A stretch of DNA of 49,414 nt from Candidatus Melainabacteria bacterium (GCA_016193285.1 JACPSL010000024.1:1-49414), one strand, 5' to 3'; shown: positions 26,461 through 34,008, counted from the stretch's first letter. Numbers and translations: made by a program. Notes: generated by a model not told the origin, from the sequence alone.

Positions 26461-27672
26461 ATGATAGAAAGATTCGTTAAGAATATCTTTACTTCAAAAG
26501 ATTTCAGCAAACAAATGAGATTTCTTGCTGGGCCTAGGCGTTCTGGTAAGACATTTATAGCTAAGCATTTCTTGAATACAGTTAATTGTGAGAATTTATA
26601 CTATAACTGGGATATAAAAAACATAAGACAAAAATATATTAAAGATCAAGATTTTTATCTTAATGATATTAATAGAGGCAAAAAAAATATTTGGATTTGC
26701 TTTGATGAGATTCATAAAGTTAAAAAATGGAAAAACATTTTAAAAGAGCATTTTGATAAAAATGAAGACAAGAATATAAAAACAATTGTTACTGGAAGTG
26801 CAAGGCTAGATCTTTTTAGAAAAGCTGGTGATAGTTTAGCAGGCAGATATTTTCTGTTTCATTTGTATCCATTAATACTTTCTGAGGTATCAAAGAGGAA
26901 AAGTATAGTTAATGACTTAAACTTAACAGCAGAAGATTTTATTAAAAAATGGCTGGAGCGAGATTCAAATCAAGATGAATTTGAAACACTGTTTAAATTT
27001 AGTGGGTTTCCAGAGCCTTTGATTAGTGGAAAAGAAACATTTCATAATAAATGGAAAGATGACTATATAGAAAAACTTATATATGAAGATTTAAGGGAAA
27101 TTTCACAAATAAAAGATTTAGATAAAATAGCTGAACTGATTTTAACTCTACCAAGTAAAGTAGGAAGTCTTTTATCTATAAATTCTTTAAAAGAGGATTT
27201 GGAAATAAGTTTTGAAACAGTAAAGAACCATTTAAGAGCACTTGAACTTATTTATGTTTTGTTTTTTATTAAGCCATACACAAAAAAAATATCAAGAACA
27301 ATAAAGAAAGAAAGTAAAGTTTATTTTTTTGACTGGACTAGGGTTAATAGCCCTGGTGTAAGGTTTGAAAATTATGTTGCATGTGAATTAAAAGCTTTAG
27401 TCACACTATGGTCTGATGCAGGATATGGGAAAGCAGATATTTTTTTTGTAAGAACAAAAGATGGGAAAGAAAGTGACTTTCTTATTATAAAAGACAATAA
27501 ACCTTGGATTCTTTTCGAAGTAAAGTTGTCCTCACAGGAAATAGAAAACCACCATTTTAATCTTGTTAAAAATCTTGGGAACATACCAATTGTGCAAATA
27601 GTATTAGAAAAAAACCTGCTTAAAAAGATAAGTGATAGGGCATTTATAGTTTCAGCAGATAGATTTTTTTAA
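26461..27672 (+). CDS. AAA ATPase with DUF4143-type nuclease-like domain
   Basis: A 403-residue protein of the AAA_14/DUF4143 (COG1373) type. Walker A is GPRRSGKT (24-31), Walker B is IWICFDEIHKVKKW and sensor-like IVTGSAR follows. A helix-turn-helix-like stretch sits mid-protein (SLKEDLEISFETVKNHLRALE). The C-terminus has Asp339 and Glu353-Val-Lys355 (ESDFLII...LFEVKLS), a PD-(D/E)XK nuclease-like arrangement. The gene lies alone between two copies of the ROK 3' end, with no integrase. Such ATPases are often scattered singly in genomes and their function is not established. The charged Lys-rich composition also suggests transfer. Confidence 0.88.
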   Translation: MIERFVKNIFTSKDFSKQMRFLAGPRRSGKTFIAKHFLNTVNCENLYYNWDIKNIRQKYIKDQDFYLNDINRGKKNIWICFDEIHKVKKWKNILKEHFDKNEDKNIKTIVTGSARLDLFRKAGDSLAGRYFLFHLYPLILSEVSKRKSIVNDLNLTAEDFIKKWLERDSNQDEFETLFKFSGFPEPLISGKETFHNKWKDDYIEKLIYEDLREISQIKDLDKIAELILTLPSKVGSLLSINSLKEDLEISFETVKNHLRALELIYVLFFIKPYTKKISRTIKKESKVYFFDWTRVNSPGVRFENYVACELKALVTLWSDAGYGKADIFFVRTKDGKESDFLIIKDNKPWILFEVKLSSQEIENHHFNLVKNLGNIPIVQIVLEKNLLKKISDRAFIVSADRFF

Positions 27673-27721
27673 ATTTAAAACATAATGTCAGCAAGAATGA
27701 GGTCTTAGAAATCCTTTTCAA

Positions 27722-27779
27722 CAATGATGCAGGCTTATTAGGTGCTGCATTACTTGCAAGTCAGAGTTTGTGAGAGTTA
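27722..27779. repeat. 58-bp direct repeat, right copy
   Basis: A second copy of the ROK gene 3' end (codons for NDAGLLGAALLASQSL, stop and 6 bp), without any preceding ROK sequence. It has one mismatch to 26310-26367. It starts 50 bp after the ATPase stop and marks the right edge of a cassette of about 1.4 kb. Confidence 0.95.
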
Positions 27780-27792
27780 TATAATTTCAATC

Positions 27793-28014
27793 TTACTCTT
27801 CACTAAGACTTTCTAGTTGACCTAACCCTTTTCTGGTTCTTGTTAAATAAGCAAGATATTTTTCAGTACCTAAAGTTTGTAATGCCCTTTGTTCATCTTG
27901 GTCAAACACAGACTTTGTATCACCCCCTGCTTCGAGGGTTTTTATTTGAACATCTAACCTTTGGGCCAATCTTTGTAAATGTGGTGGTACTTTTTCTGAA
28001 ATTCTTAGTGTCAT
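27793..28014 (-). CDS. small hydrophilic protein of unknown function
   Basis: A 73-residue soluble protein, MTLRISEKVPPHLQRLAQRL onward, predicted mostly helical, with a Leu-rich heptad-like end (RKGLGQLESLSEE). No signal peptide or family is recognised. It starts at an ATG on minus, 14 bp beyond the right copy of the ROK repeat. It may be the gene that originally followed the ROK gene before the cassette arrived. Composition is more balanced (Gln, Arg) than typical shadow frames, which supports a real gene. Confidence 0.55.
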   Translation of the reverse strand: MTLRISEKVPPHLQRLAQRLDVQIKTLEAGGDTKSVFDQDEQRALQTLGTEKYLAYLTRTRKGLGQLESLSEE

Positions 28015-28159
28015 TTGTTAACTTAACTTAATTACATTACCTACTTTTACTGTATTGCAATTAAGTGCCTTAACTAACTTTAGCTCTATGAAAAAAAATT
28101 AATCACATTAATACTCGTTTTTGTATATGATTTTTTACAAACTTGGGTATATCAAATTC

Positions 28160-28624
28160 ATGAATCGGGTAGAACCTGCATATCAAAATAATAAGAGCTG
28201 GGCCATTGCAAATAAGAAAAAAGGATTTAATGCAACTGCTTGTGCTCTTGGTTCTACTGCTATTAGTTGTGTAAAAACTTTTACTGAAAAAGATTCTTCT
28301 TTAAATTGGATTCTTGATATTGGACAAAAAACACTAGACGCACTTAGAAATCTTGAACAATATTTACTCTATAAAAGAGATGATGATGATTTAGATTTTG
28401 ATAAAAGAAATAGACCAATTGCAGGAAACGTAGATCAGCTTGCATGTGCTTATGAAACAAAAGTAAATCCAATTGCAGTACCTCTTGCTTCAGTTATTGG
28501 TGGAAAAACAGGAGAAGCATATAACACTATTTCAAATTGGCTTAGTTCAATGTGGTGGAGAGTAAGACCGGCTTGCGGAGAATTGCAGTGTGGTATATTT
28601 ACATTAAGAAGAACAGAAACTTAG
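28160..28624 (+). CDS. hypothetical protein
   Basis: A 154-residue protein (MNRVEPAYQNNKSWAIANKKKG onward) with a central acidic DDDDLDFD cluster and a semi-hydrophobic ISNWLSSMWWRVRPAC stretch near the end. No conserved domain is recognised. An in-frame ATG at 28127 could extend it by 11 residues; neither start has a clear ribosome-binding site. It sits between the small minus-strand gene and the nucleotidyltransferase pair. It may be lineage-specific or truncated. Confidence 0.5.
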   Translation: MNRVEPAYQNNKSWAIANKKKGFNATACALGSTAISCVKTFTEKDSSLNWILDIGQKTLDALRNLEQYLLYKRDDDDLDFDKRNRPIAGNVDQLACAYETKVNPIAVPLASVIGGKTGEAYNTISNWLSSMWWRVRPACGELQCGIFTLRRTET

Positions 28625-28635
28625 AAACTGAATAT

Positions 28636-28860
28636 ATGATTAGAAACTATAAAAAATATAAGGAGTTTGAAGATTCATTAATAGCAAATGAGAAAGCAGA
28701 TTTTGAGAAAAATCAAAAATTATATGAATGGATGTATAATGAAGCAGTTCAGTTAAAGGTAATCCCTCTAAAAAATCCTCTTGAAGGAATAGATACAGAT
28801 ATAAGAATTGCAAAACTTTTAAATAGTGTTTCAAAACCTCCTAAAAAAGCTAGCTACTGA
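28636..28860 (+). CDS. small partner of nucleotidyltransferase
   Basis: A 74-residue protein, MIRNYKKYKEFEDSLIANEK start, with the segment EWMYNEAVQLKVIPLKNPLEGIDTDIRIAKLLNSV. I recall similar short proteins (MYxEAxxLGxxPxxxPLEGIxxDIRIAxxLN) encoded directly ahead of nucleotidyltransferase genes. It overlaps the next gene by 35 bp, so the two are co-translated. A toxin-antitoxin-like or paired regulatory role is possible but not shown by the sequence. Confidence 0.62.
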   Translation: MIRNYKKYKEFEDSLIANEKADFEKNQKLYEWMYNEAVQLKVIPLKNPLEGIDTDIRIAKLLNSVSKPPKKASY

Positions 28861-29380
28861 GTTTGAAAAATCTAATATCCCTTACATGGTTATTGGTGGA
28901 CAAGCAGTTCTCCTGTATGGGGAGCCTAGATTTACAAAAGACATAGACATTACACTTGGAGTGAGTGTTGAAAAATTAGATAGCATAATTAAAATTGCAA
29001 GCAGCCTGGAATTAAAAATACTTCCTGATAATCCTAGAAAATTTGTAGAAGAGCTAATGGTCTTGCCAGTAATAGATGGAACAAGTGGAATTAGAATTGA
29101 TTTGATTTTTTCATTCTCACCATATGAACAAGAAGCAATTAAAAGAGCAAATAAAATTAATATATCAGGCACGTCTGTCAACTTTGCGTCAATAGAAGAT
29201 CTAATTATTCACAAAGTTATAGCAGGAAGAGAAAGAGATATTGAAGATATAAGTAATATAATTTTGAAAAATTCAAATTTTGATAAGAATTATATTTCAA
29301 GATGGTTAAGAGAGTTTGACCTTTCCTTAAATGAATCATTTACAGAAAAGTTTACAAGCATGACGAAAAAGCATTGTTAA
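28826..29380 (+). CDS. nucleotidyltransferase-fold protein
   Basis: A 184-residue protein with a polymerase-beta-like nucleotidyltransferase fold. It has Gly24-Gly25 in VIGGQAVLLYG, Asp39-x-Asp41 in TKDIDITLG and a third acid, Asp92, in RIDLIFSF. The tail IEDLIIHKVIAGRERDIEDI is typical of the DUF6036/AbiEii-like group. The catalytic triad is intact. It starts at GTG 28826 within the end of its small partner. Possibly part of an MNT/AbiE-type toxin-antitoxin or defence pair; the target is unknown. Confidence 0.8.
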   Translation: MFQNLLKKLATEFEKSNIPYMVIGGQAVLLYGEPRFTKDIDITLGVSVEKLDSIIKIASSLELKILPDNPRKFVEELMVLPVIDGTSGIRIDLIFSFSPYEQEAIKRANKINISGTSVNFASIEDLIIHKVIAGRERDIEDISNIILKNSNFDKNYISRWLREFDLSLNESFTEKFTSMTKKHC

Positions 29381-29416
29381 CTAATTTACACTTATCATGT
29401 AAAATTAATACTGCCC

Positions 29417-30247
29417 ATGCCTACTACAATTCATACAATTAAAGAATATAAAAAACAAAATAAAAAAATAGTAGCTTTAACTGCTTATGACTACAGTACT
29501 GCAAAGGCTTTAGATAAAGCAGGAGTAGATATTATTCTTGTTGGAGATAGCTTGGCTCAAGTAGCTCTTGGTCACAAAAAGACACTTTCAGTAACAATGG
29601 ATGAAATGTTACATCATGCTAAAGCTGTAACTAGAGGTGTTGAAAATGCACTTGTTGTTGTTGACATGCCTTTTTTAAGTTATCAAGTTAGTAGGAAAGA
29701 AGCAGTTATAAACGCAGGAAGATGTCTGCAAGTTGGAGCTAATGCTGTTAAGTTAGAAGGTGCATCAAAAGGAATTTTACAAACCATAGAAAAAATGATT
29801 TCCATTGGTATACCAGTTTTAGGACATATAGGATTTACTCCACAATCAATTAATACTTTAGGTGGAAATAAAGTTCAAGGGAAAAATGCTGACTCTGCAA
29901 AAGATCTTTTAAAGCAAGCTAAAGATTTACAAGATATTGGTTGTTTTGCAATTGTGTTGGAATTAATGTCATCTGAAACTACAGAAATAATTACAGAAGC
30001 TTTAAGTATTCCTACAATAGGCATTGGAGCTGGTTCAAGATGTGATGGTCAAATTTTAGTAACAGATGATTTAATTGGTAAGTATACAGATTTTAAACCA
30101 AGCTTTGTAAGACGATATGCTGAAGTTGGAAAAGAAATTGAAAACGCAGTTAAAAATTTTGTTTATGATGTTCAACATGGGAAATATCCTGGTATAAATG
30201 AAACTTTCTTTATGAATGAATATGAAAGTGAAAAGTTAAAAAGATAG
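29417..30247 (+). CDS. panB: ketopantoate hydroxymethyltransferase
   Basis: Makes ketopantoate from ketoisovalerate and methylene-THF, the first step of pantothenate and CoA synthesis. The 276-residue barrel shows KIVALTAYDYSTAKALDKAGVDIILVGDSLAQVALGH, VVVDMPFLSY, NAVKLEGA, PVLGHIGFTPQS and IPTIGIGAGSRCDGQ. The final 16 bp overlap the open frame of the CDP-alcohol phosphatidyltransferase, whose start is unclear. Confidence 0.97.
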   Translation: MPTTIHTIKEYKKQNKKIVALTAYDYSTAKALDKAGVDIILVGDSLAQVALGHKKTLSVTMDEMLHHAKAVTRGVENALVVVDMPFLSYQVSRKEAVINAGRCLQVGANAVKLEGASKGILQTIEKMISIGIPVLGHIGFTPQSINTLGGNKVQGKNADSAKDLLKQAKDLQDIGCFAIVLELMSSETTEIITEALSIPTIGIGAGSRCDGQILVTDDLIGKYTDFKPSFVRRYAEVGKEIENAVKNFVYDVQHGKYPGINETFFMNEYESEKLKR

Positions 30248-30987
30248 ATAAACAAAAAATAAAATCTGCAATAAAGCAAAAAGACGGCTGGTGGGCATCA
30301 ATTTTTAGCGGACAACTTGCAAATATTCTTCTTATTTTTATAAGTGATATAAAGTGGATTACTCCTAACTGTGTTACTACTTCTTCTTTGTTTTTATGTT
30401 TAATTACATGTGCTTTTATTGCAACAGGAATCCCAGTCTTTTTAATTATTGGTGCTGTGTTAATTCAATTAGTTTTTATTTTAGATTGTTTAGATGGTCA
30501 ATTAGCTAGATATAGAAATGAATCAAGCAATTTTGGAGCGTGGTACGACAGAGTAACAGACAGAGTAAAAGATTTTTTAATTTATTTTTCAATTGCATGG
30601 GGACATTATAGAGTTTATGAAGACTGGAAAATATGGCCTCTTGCAATGGCTAGCTTGTTTTTTGTTTATTTGTTTGATTACTATGTGAATCAGGATATAA
30701 AACTAGAATCTAGACTACAGACCAGAGACCAGAGACCAGAGACCAGAAAAAGGTCTATAGTCTATAGTCTATGGTCTATGGTCTTAAACAAGATTTTCTC
30801 TTTAGGCGAAAGAATCTACAAATCAATTCCAATACTCCAGTTTCACATCGGCGAGCAATATTTATTAATTTCTTTATTCTTATTTTTTAACCAAACAAGA
30901 CTTTTGTGTTATTTAATTATTTTACTTGGAATGTTTTATTCAATTTATTGGCCTCTTGCAAAGTATTATGGGAGGAAGCCAAATTAA
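30232..30987 (+). CDS. CDP-alcohol phosphatidyltransferase, start codon missing
   Basis: An integral membrane enzyme with the family signature DCLDGQLARYRNESSNF, then GAWYDRVTDRV (DGx2ARx8Gx3Dx3D, from about 30484), so catalysis should be intact. It transfers a phosphoalcohol for phospholipid synthesis; the alcohol is unknown. The frame is open from 30232 and conserved-looking sequence (KQKDGWWASIFSGQLAN, ITPNCVTTSS) lies before the first standard start, TTG 30388. Yet no ATG, GTG or TTG is in frame there. A one-base loss near 30231-30237 would connect ATG 30222, inside panB, to this frame. A heptad-repeat hairpin interrupts the coding sequence at 30713-30784. Confidence 0.75.
   Translation, partial: KVKKIDKQKIKSAIKQKDGWWASIFSGQLANILLIFISDIKWITPNCVTTSSLFLCLITCAFIATGIPVFLIIGAVLIQLVFILDCLDGQLARYRNESSNFGAWYDRVTDRVKDFLIYFSIAWGHYRVYEDWKIWPLAMASLFFVYLFDYYVNQDIKLESRLQTRDQRPETRKRSIVYSLWSMVLNKIFSLGERIYKSIPILQFHIGEQYLLISLFLFFNQTRLLCYLIILLGMFYSIYWPLAKYYGRKPN
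30713..30784. repeat. heptad repeats forming a long imperfect hairpin
   Basis: Left arm 30713-30747 is built of 7-bp units GAGACCA. Right arm 30752-30784 is built of TCTATAG/TCTATGG units. The right arm's reverse complement (TAGACCA units) matches the left arm at about six of seven bases per unit, so the two form a stem of about 30 bp with a tiny loop. It is in frame within the phosphatidyltransferase gene and encodes RLQTRDQRPETRKRSIVYSL, probably a loop between membrane helices. Confidence 0.85.
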
Positions 30988-32036
30988 CTCCTAGGATCTA
31001 AAATATCTCTAAGTTTATCCCCAACTAAGTTAAAACAAAGCACAGAAACAAAAATACAAGCTGCTGGTAAAAGTAATATCCATGGGCGAAGTAACATGTT
31101 AGAAAGTTCTTTTCCTTCAGCTAAAATATTTCCCCAACTTGGATCTGGCTGAGTTATTCCCATACCTAAAAAACTTAATGCACTTTCACCAATAATAAAT
31201 CCAGGAATTGATAATGTTGCTGCAATTATTATGTAACTTGTTGTTTGTGGAATAATATGTTTAATTATAATCTTTAAATCATTTATTCCTATTGCTTTTG
31301 CAGCCAGGATGTATTCTTCTTCTTTAATTGACAAAACCTGTCCACGTATTACTCTACTAAGCCCTGCCCAGCTTACAAAAGATAAAATAATTGTAATTAA
31401 TAAAAATCTTTGTGAGTTAGAAATATTTGTTGGCAGGATGCTTGCTAAAACAACTATTAAATAAAAATAAGGAAGGCTCATTATTGCTTCTGCAATTCTC
31501 ATCATAAAGTTGTCAATCGCACCACCAAAATAACCTGATACCCCGCCATATAAAAGACCAAGCGGGAAAACAATTAAAAGCCCCACAAAGCCAATTGTCA
31601 AGCTTGGTTTGCCACCATGAAGAATTCTAGAAAAAATATCTCTCCCATTTCTGTCTGTTCCAAAAAGATATATTCTTTGTTCACCGTTTGTTCCAAACAA
31701 GTGAACTGAACAAGGAATTAAATTAAGAATTTTATATTCTTCTCCTTTTACAAAAAACTTAATAAAATATTTTGTATTTTTATCTTCAATAATTTTTTTT
31801 GTAAAAGTTTCTTCATTAAATGTAGAAGTTGTTTTATATATAAAAGGAGAAAATATCATCCCACTTTCAAGAAAATATATTTTTGAAGGAGGCAAATAAC
31901 TTCCTTTTGGATTTCTTGTATTTGGATTATAAGGAGAAATAAAATCAGACAAGATTATTAACAAATATAGAGTTGTTATTACAATTAAACTTATTTTTGC
32001 AATTTTATCTTTTAAAATTTTTTCTAATATGATCAT
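30984..32036 (-). CDS. ABC permease, OppC/DppC family
   Basis: A 350-residue inner-membrane permease for peptides or a related solute. After one N-terminal membrane helix comes a long external loop (about 35-120), larger than usual. Then come LFGTDRNGRDIFSRILHGGKPSLTIG, the family signature, and the EAA-type loop EEYILAAKAIGINDLKIIIKHIIPQ. The end FNLVGDKLRDILDPR is typical. It lies 6 bp behind the OppB-type gene. No ATPase or binding-protein gene is adjacent. It overlaps the convergent phosphatidyltransferase by 4 bp. Confidence 0.92.
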   Translation of the reverse strand: MIILEKILKDKIAKISLIVITTLYLLIILSDFISPYNPNTRNPKGSYLPPSKIYFLESGMIFSPFIYKTTSTFNEETFTKKIIEDKNTKYFIKFFVKGEEYKILNLIPCSVHLFGTNGEQRIYLFGTDRNGRDIFSRILHGGKPSLTIGFVGLLIVFPLGLLYGGVSGYFGGAIDNFMMRIAEAIMSLPYFYLIVVLASILPTNISNSQRFLLITIILSFVSWAGLSRVIRGQVLSIKEEEYILAAKAIGINDLKIIIKHIIPQTTSYIIIAATLSIPGFIIGESALSFLGMGITQPDPSWGNILAEGKELSNMLLRPWILLLPAACIFVSVLCFNLVGDKLRDILDPRS

Positions 32037-32042
32037 TTGTTT

Positions 32043-33368
32043 TTAATTCTCAAACTTAATTCTTGGATCAGCAAATTTTAAAAGCAAGTCTGCAATTAAA
32101 TTACCAGCTATAAGCATCGTAGCTCCCATCATTAAAGTAACCATAGTTAGATTTATATCCATTTTTCTTGCAGCTTCAAGGGTAAGTGCTCCAAGACCTG
32201 GATATGCAAGTATTGTTTCAGTTAAAGCTGCACCACTAAGTAAAGCTCCAAATTCAAAACCAAAAATTGTAATTAATGGATTTATAGCATTTCTCAGAGC
32301 ATGTTTATAGATAACCATATTTTGAGGCAAGCCTTTTGCAATTGCTGTTTTAATATATTCTTGTCTAAGTACATCAAGTAAATTAGCCCTCATTTGTCTT
32401 TGTAGACCACTAATAGAAACCAGTGTAAGTATAGTTGTAGGTAAAATTAAGTGTTTAATTAGATCAAATATTTTTTCAAATAAGTTCATCTCATAAAAAC
32501 TAACACTTGTAAGTCCACCTATAGGAAGGACTTGACTATTTAATGCAAAAAGCAATCCTAAAACAGCAAGAATAAATGTTGGGGTAGACATGCTGCATGA
32601 AGTGAGAATTGCTAAAAATTTATCTATAAATTTATTTCTGTTAAGTGCAGCCCATATTCCAAGAGGAATTGCAATAAACCATGTTGAAAAAAGAGTACAT
32701 AAACTAAGTAAAAGAGTATTGATTACTGGTTTTTGAATTACCTTGCTTACGGATTGATTTTGTTGGGTAACTCCTAAATCCCCATGAAATAATCCTTTTA
32801 ACCAGAGTAAATATTGAATATGCCAAGGTTCATTTAATCCTAATCTTTTTTCTTCTAATTTAAGAACTTCTGTACTTATTGCAGGATTAAATCTAAGTTC
32901 AGCTAATGGATCTCCAGATTTTAATACTACTGATTTTATTGGAATATTTACTGGATATTTAAAACCAAAGTTAGACGACACCACGATAAGAGATATAAAC
33001 ATTACAATATAAGGCAAGTAAAATGATTTGCTTACAAATGATTGGACCCAGTACAAGAATAAAAATAAGCTAAGAAGTATAAAACTTAATATAAATGGAA
33101 ATGGAAGTATTTCAAAAGAAGATAAATAATAAGAAAAACTAATTAAACTAATTAAACTAATAAATCCAAGAAAGTACCAGTTTTTTATCTTTGTTAAGAG
33201 ATAAAACAAAAAAAATGAAATCAAAATAAGACTTAATAATGATAAATTAATATTTCTAATAGTTATATTTAATCGTATGATTGAAAAACTTATTACTGAA
33301 ATTACAAGAAGCAAAGGAATACTTGATAAAATTCTTTTAAGCACATAGACAGGAAGGCTCATAAGCAT
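32043..33368 (-). CDS. ABC permease, OppB/DppB family, with extra membrane block
   Basis: A 441-residue permease, well above the family's usual 310-340. The first helix (about 12-34) is normal, but residues 36-147 are an inserted hydrophobic block with about four more predicted helices. The family's SGDPLAELRFNP motif appears only at 151. The rest is canonical: GLNEPWHIQYLLWLKGLFHGDLG, the EAA loop QEYIKTAIAKGLPQNMVIYKHALRNA and ADLLLKFADPRIKFEN. It pairs with the OppC-type gene 6 bp downstream. The substrate is unknown; peptides or microcin-like solutes are typical. Confidence 0.9.
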   Translation of the reverse strand: MLMSLPVYVLKRILSSIPLLLVISVISFSIIRLNITIRNINLSLLSLILISFFLFYLLTKIKNWYFLGFISLISLISFSYYLSSFEILPFPFILSFILLSLFLFLYWVQSFVSKSFYLPYIVMFISLIVVSSNFGFKYPVNIPIKSVVLKSGDPLAELRFNPAISTEVLKLEEKRLGLNEPWHIQYLLWLKGLFHGDLGVTQQNQSVSKVIQKPVINTLLLSLCTLFSTWFIAIPLGIWAALNRNKFIDKFLAILTSCSMSTPTFILAVLGLLFALNSQVLPIGGLTSVSFYEMNLFEKIFDLIKHLILPTTILTLVSISGLQRQMRANLLDVLRQEYIKTAIAKGLPQNMVIYKHALRNAINPLITIFGFEFGALLSGAALTETILAYPGLGALTLEAARKMDINLTMVTLMMGATMLIAGNLIADLLLKFADPRIKFEN

Positions 33369-33411
33369 TTATTATAACTATCAGTCCTGTCAGCCCTGTG
33401 AAAAAATAAAC

Positions 33412-34008
33412 ATGCCTACATACCCTAGAGATAGCATAAATAAAATAAGATATGAGGTTACCTCGCCCCTACATGGCGATGATTTTGACTTACTTTTTGA
33501 AAACAGTAACAGAACTAGAAATGAAGATTATATAAAGGTATATCATTTTTATTATTTTTTAGGAGTATGTTTATTTGTAGCAATATTGATATTTATTTTT
33601 CAAACATTTAAAAATAAGGAAGCAAGTTCATCGCTAGTTAACTCTTTTGTTCTTGAAAATAATAATGGTGATATTGAGGCTGACAAATTAGATGAAGAAG
33701 TAGGCAGAATAAAGATGGAAGATATTGAACAGTGGGTACAAGATGACAGTCAGCAATTAGCTCTCAGCAATCAGCAATCAGCAGTCAGCCCTTCAATCTC
33801 AAAACCTCGAAACCTTGTAACCTCAAAACCTCGAAACCTTGTAACCTCAAAACCTCGAAACCTTGTAACCTCAAAACCTCGAAACCTTGTAACCTCAAAA
33901 CCTCGAAACCTTGTAACCTCAAAACCTCAAATGCCTAAATTAGTAGACATTCCTACTGCACCAAAAGCTGATGAGATAATGCTTAGACCAGTGGTAGGAA
34001 TAGAGTAG
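33412..34008 (+). CDS. single-span membrane protein with tandem repeats
   Basis: A 198-residue protein with a cytosolic N-terminus of about 45 residues, one membrane helix (FYYFLGVCLFVAILIFIF) and a long hydrophilic C-terminal part. Residues 130-169 are five copies of SKPRNLVT, encoded by a 24-bp DNA repeat. Just before them, SNQQSAVS derives from a TCAGCAA heptad array. These are DNA-level repeat families that invaded the gene; the rest lacks recognisable homology. Function unknown. Confidence 0.65.
   Translation: MPTYPRDSINKIRYEVTSPLHGDDFDLLFENSNRTRNEDYIKVYHFYYFLGVCLFVAILIFIFQTFKNKEASSSLVNSFVLENNNGDIEADKLDEEVGRIKMEDIEQWVQDDSQQLALSNQQSAVSPSISKPRNLVTSKPRNLVTSKPRNLVTSKPRNLVTSKPRNLVTSKPQMPKLVDIPTAPKADEIMLRPVVGIE
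33748..33789. repeat. TCAGCAA heptad array
   Basis: Tandem 7-bp units of TCAGCAA with variants (TCAGCAG, CTCAGCAA), in the coding sequence of the single-span membrane protein and immediately before the 24-bp repeat array. Confidence 0.8.
33799..33929. repeat. 24-bp tandem array, five copies plus a partial
   Basis: Five perfect 24-bp units followed by 11 bp of a sixth. Each unit consists of three 8-mers beginning AACCT (AACCTCGA, AACCTTGT, AACCTCAA). It stays in frame and encodes SKPRNLVT repeats. Copy number should vary easily by slippage in steps of 8 residues. Confidence 0.95.

Noticed and set aside
28081-28160. Signal peptide (MKKKLITLILVF) for the 154-residue protein if one A were added to the A8 run
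   Set aside because: The shifted frame runs into a stop soon after and never joins the main frame.
30230-30247. Programmed -1 frameshift fusing PanB to the phosphatidyltransferase
   Set aside because: The codons TTA AAA AGA do not form a proper X XXY YYZ heptamer, and a PanB-membrane enzyme fusion makes no biological sense. A one-base indel explains the data better.
33799-33929. Regular direct repeats resembling a CRISPR array
   Set aside because: Units are contiguous with no spacers, are built of 8-mers and stay in frame; no cas gene is present.
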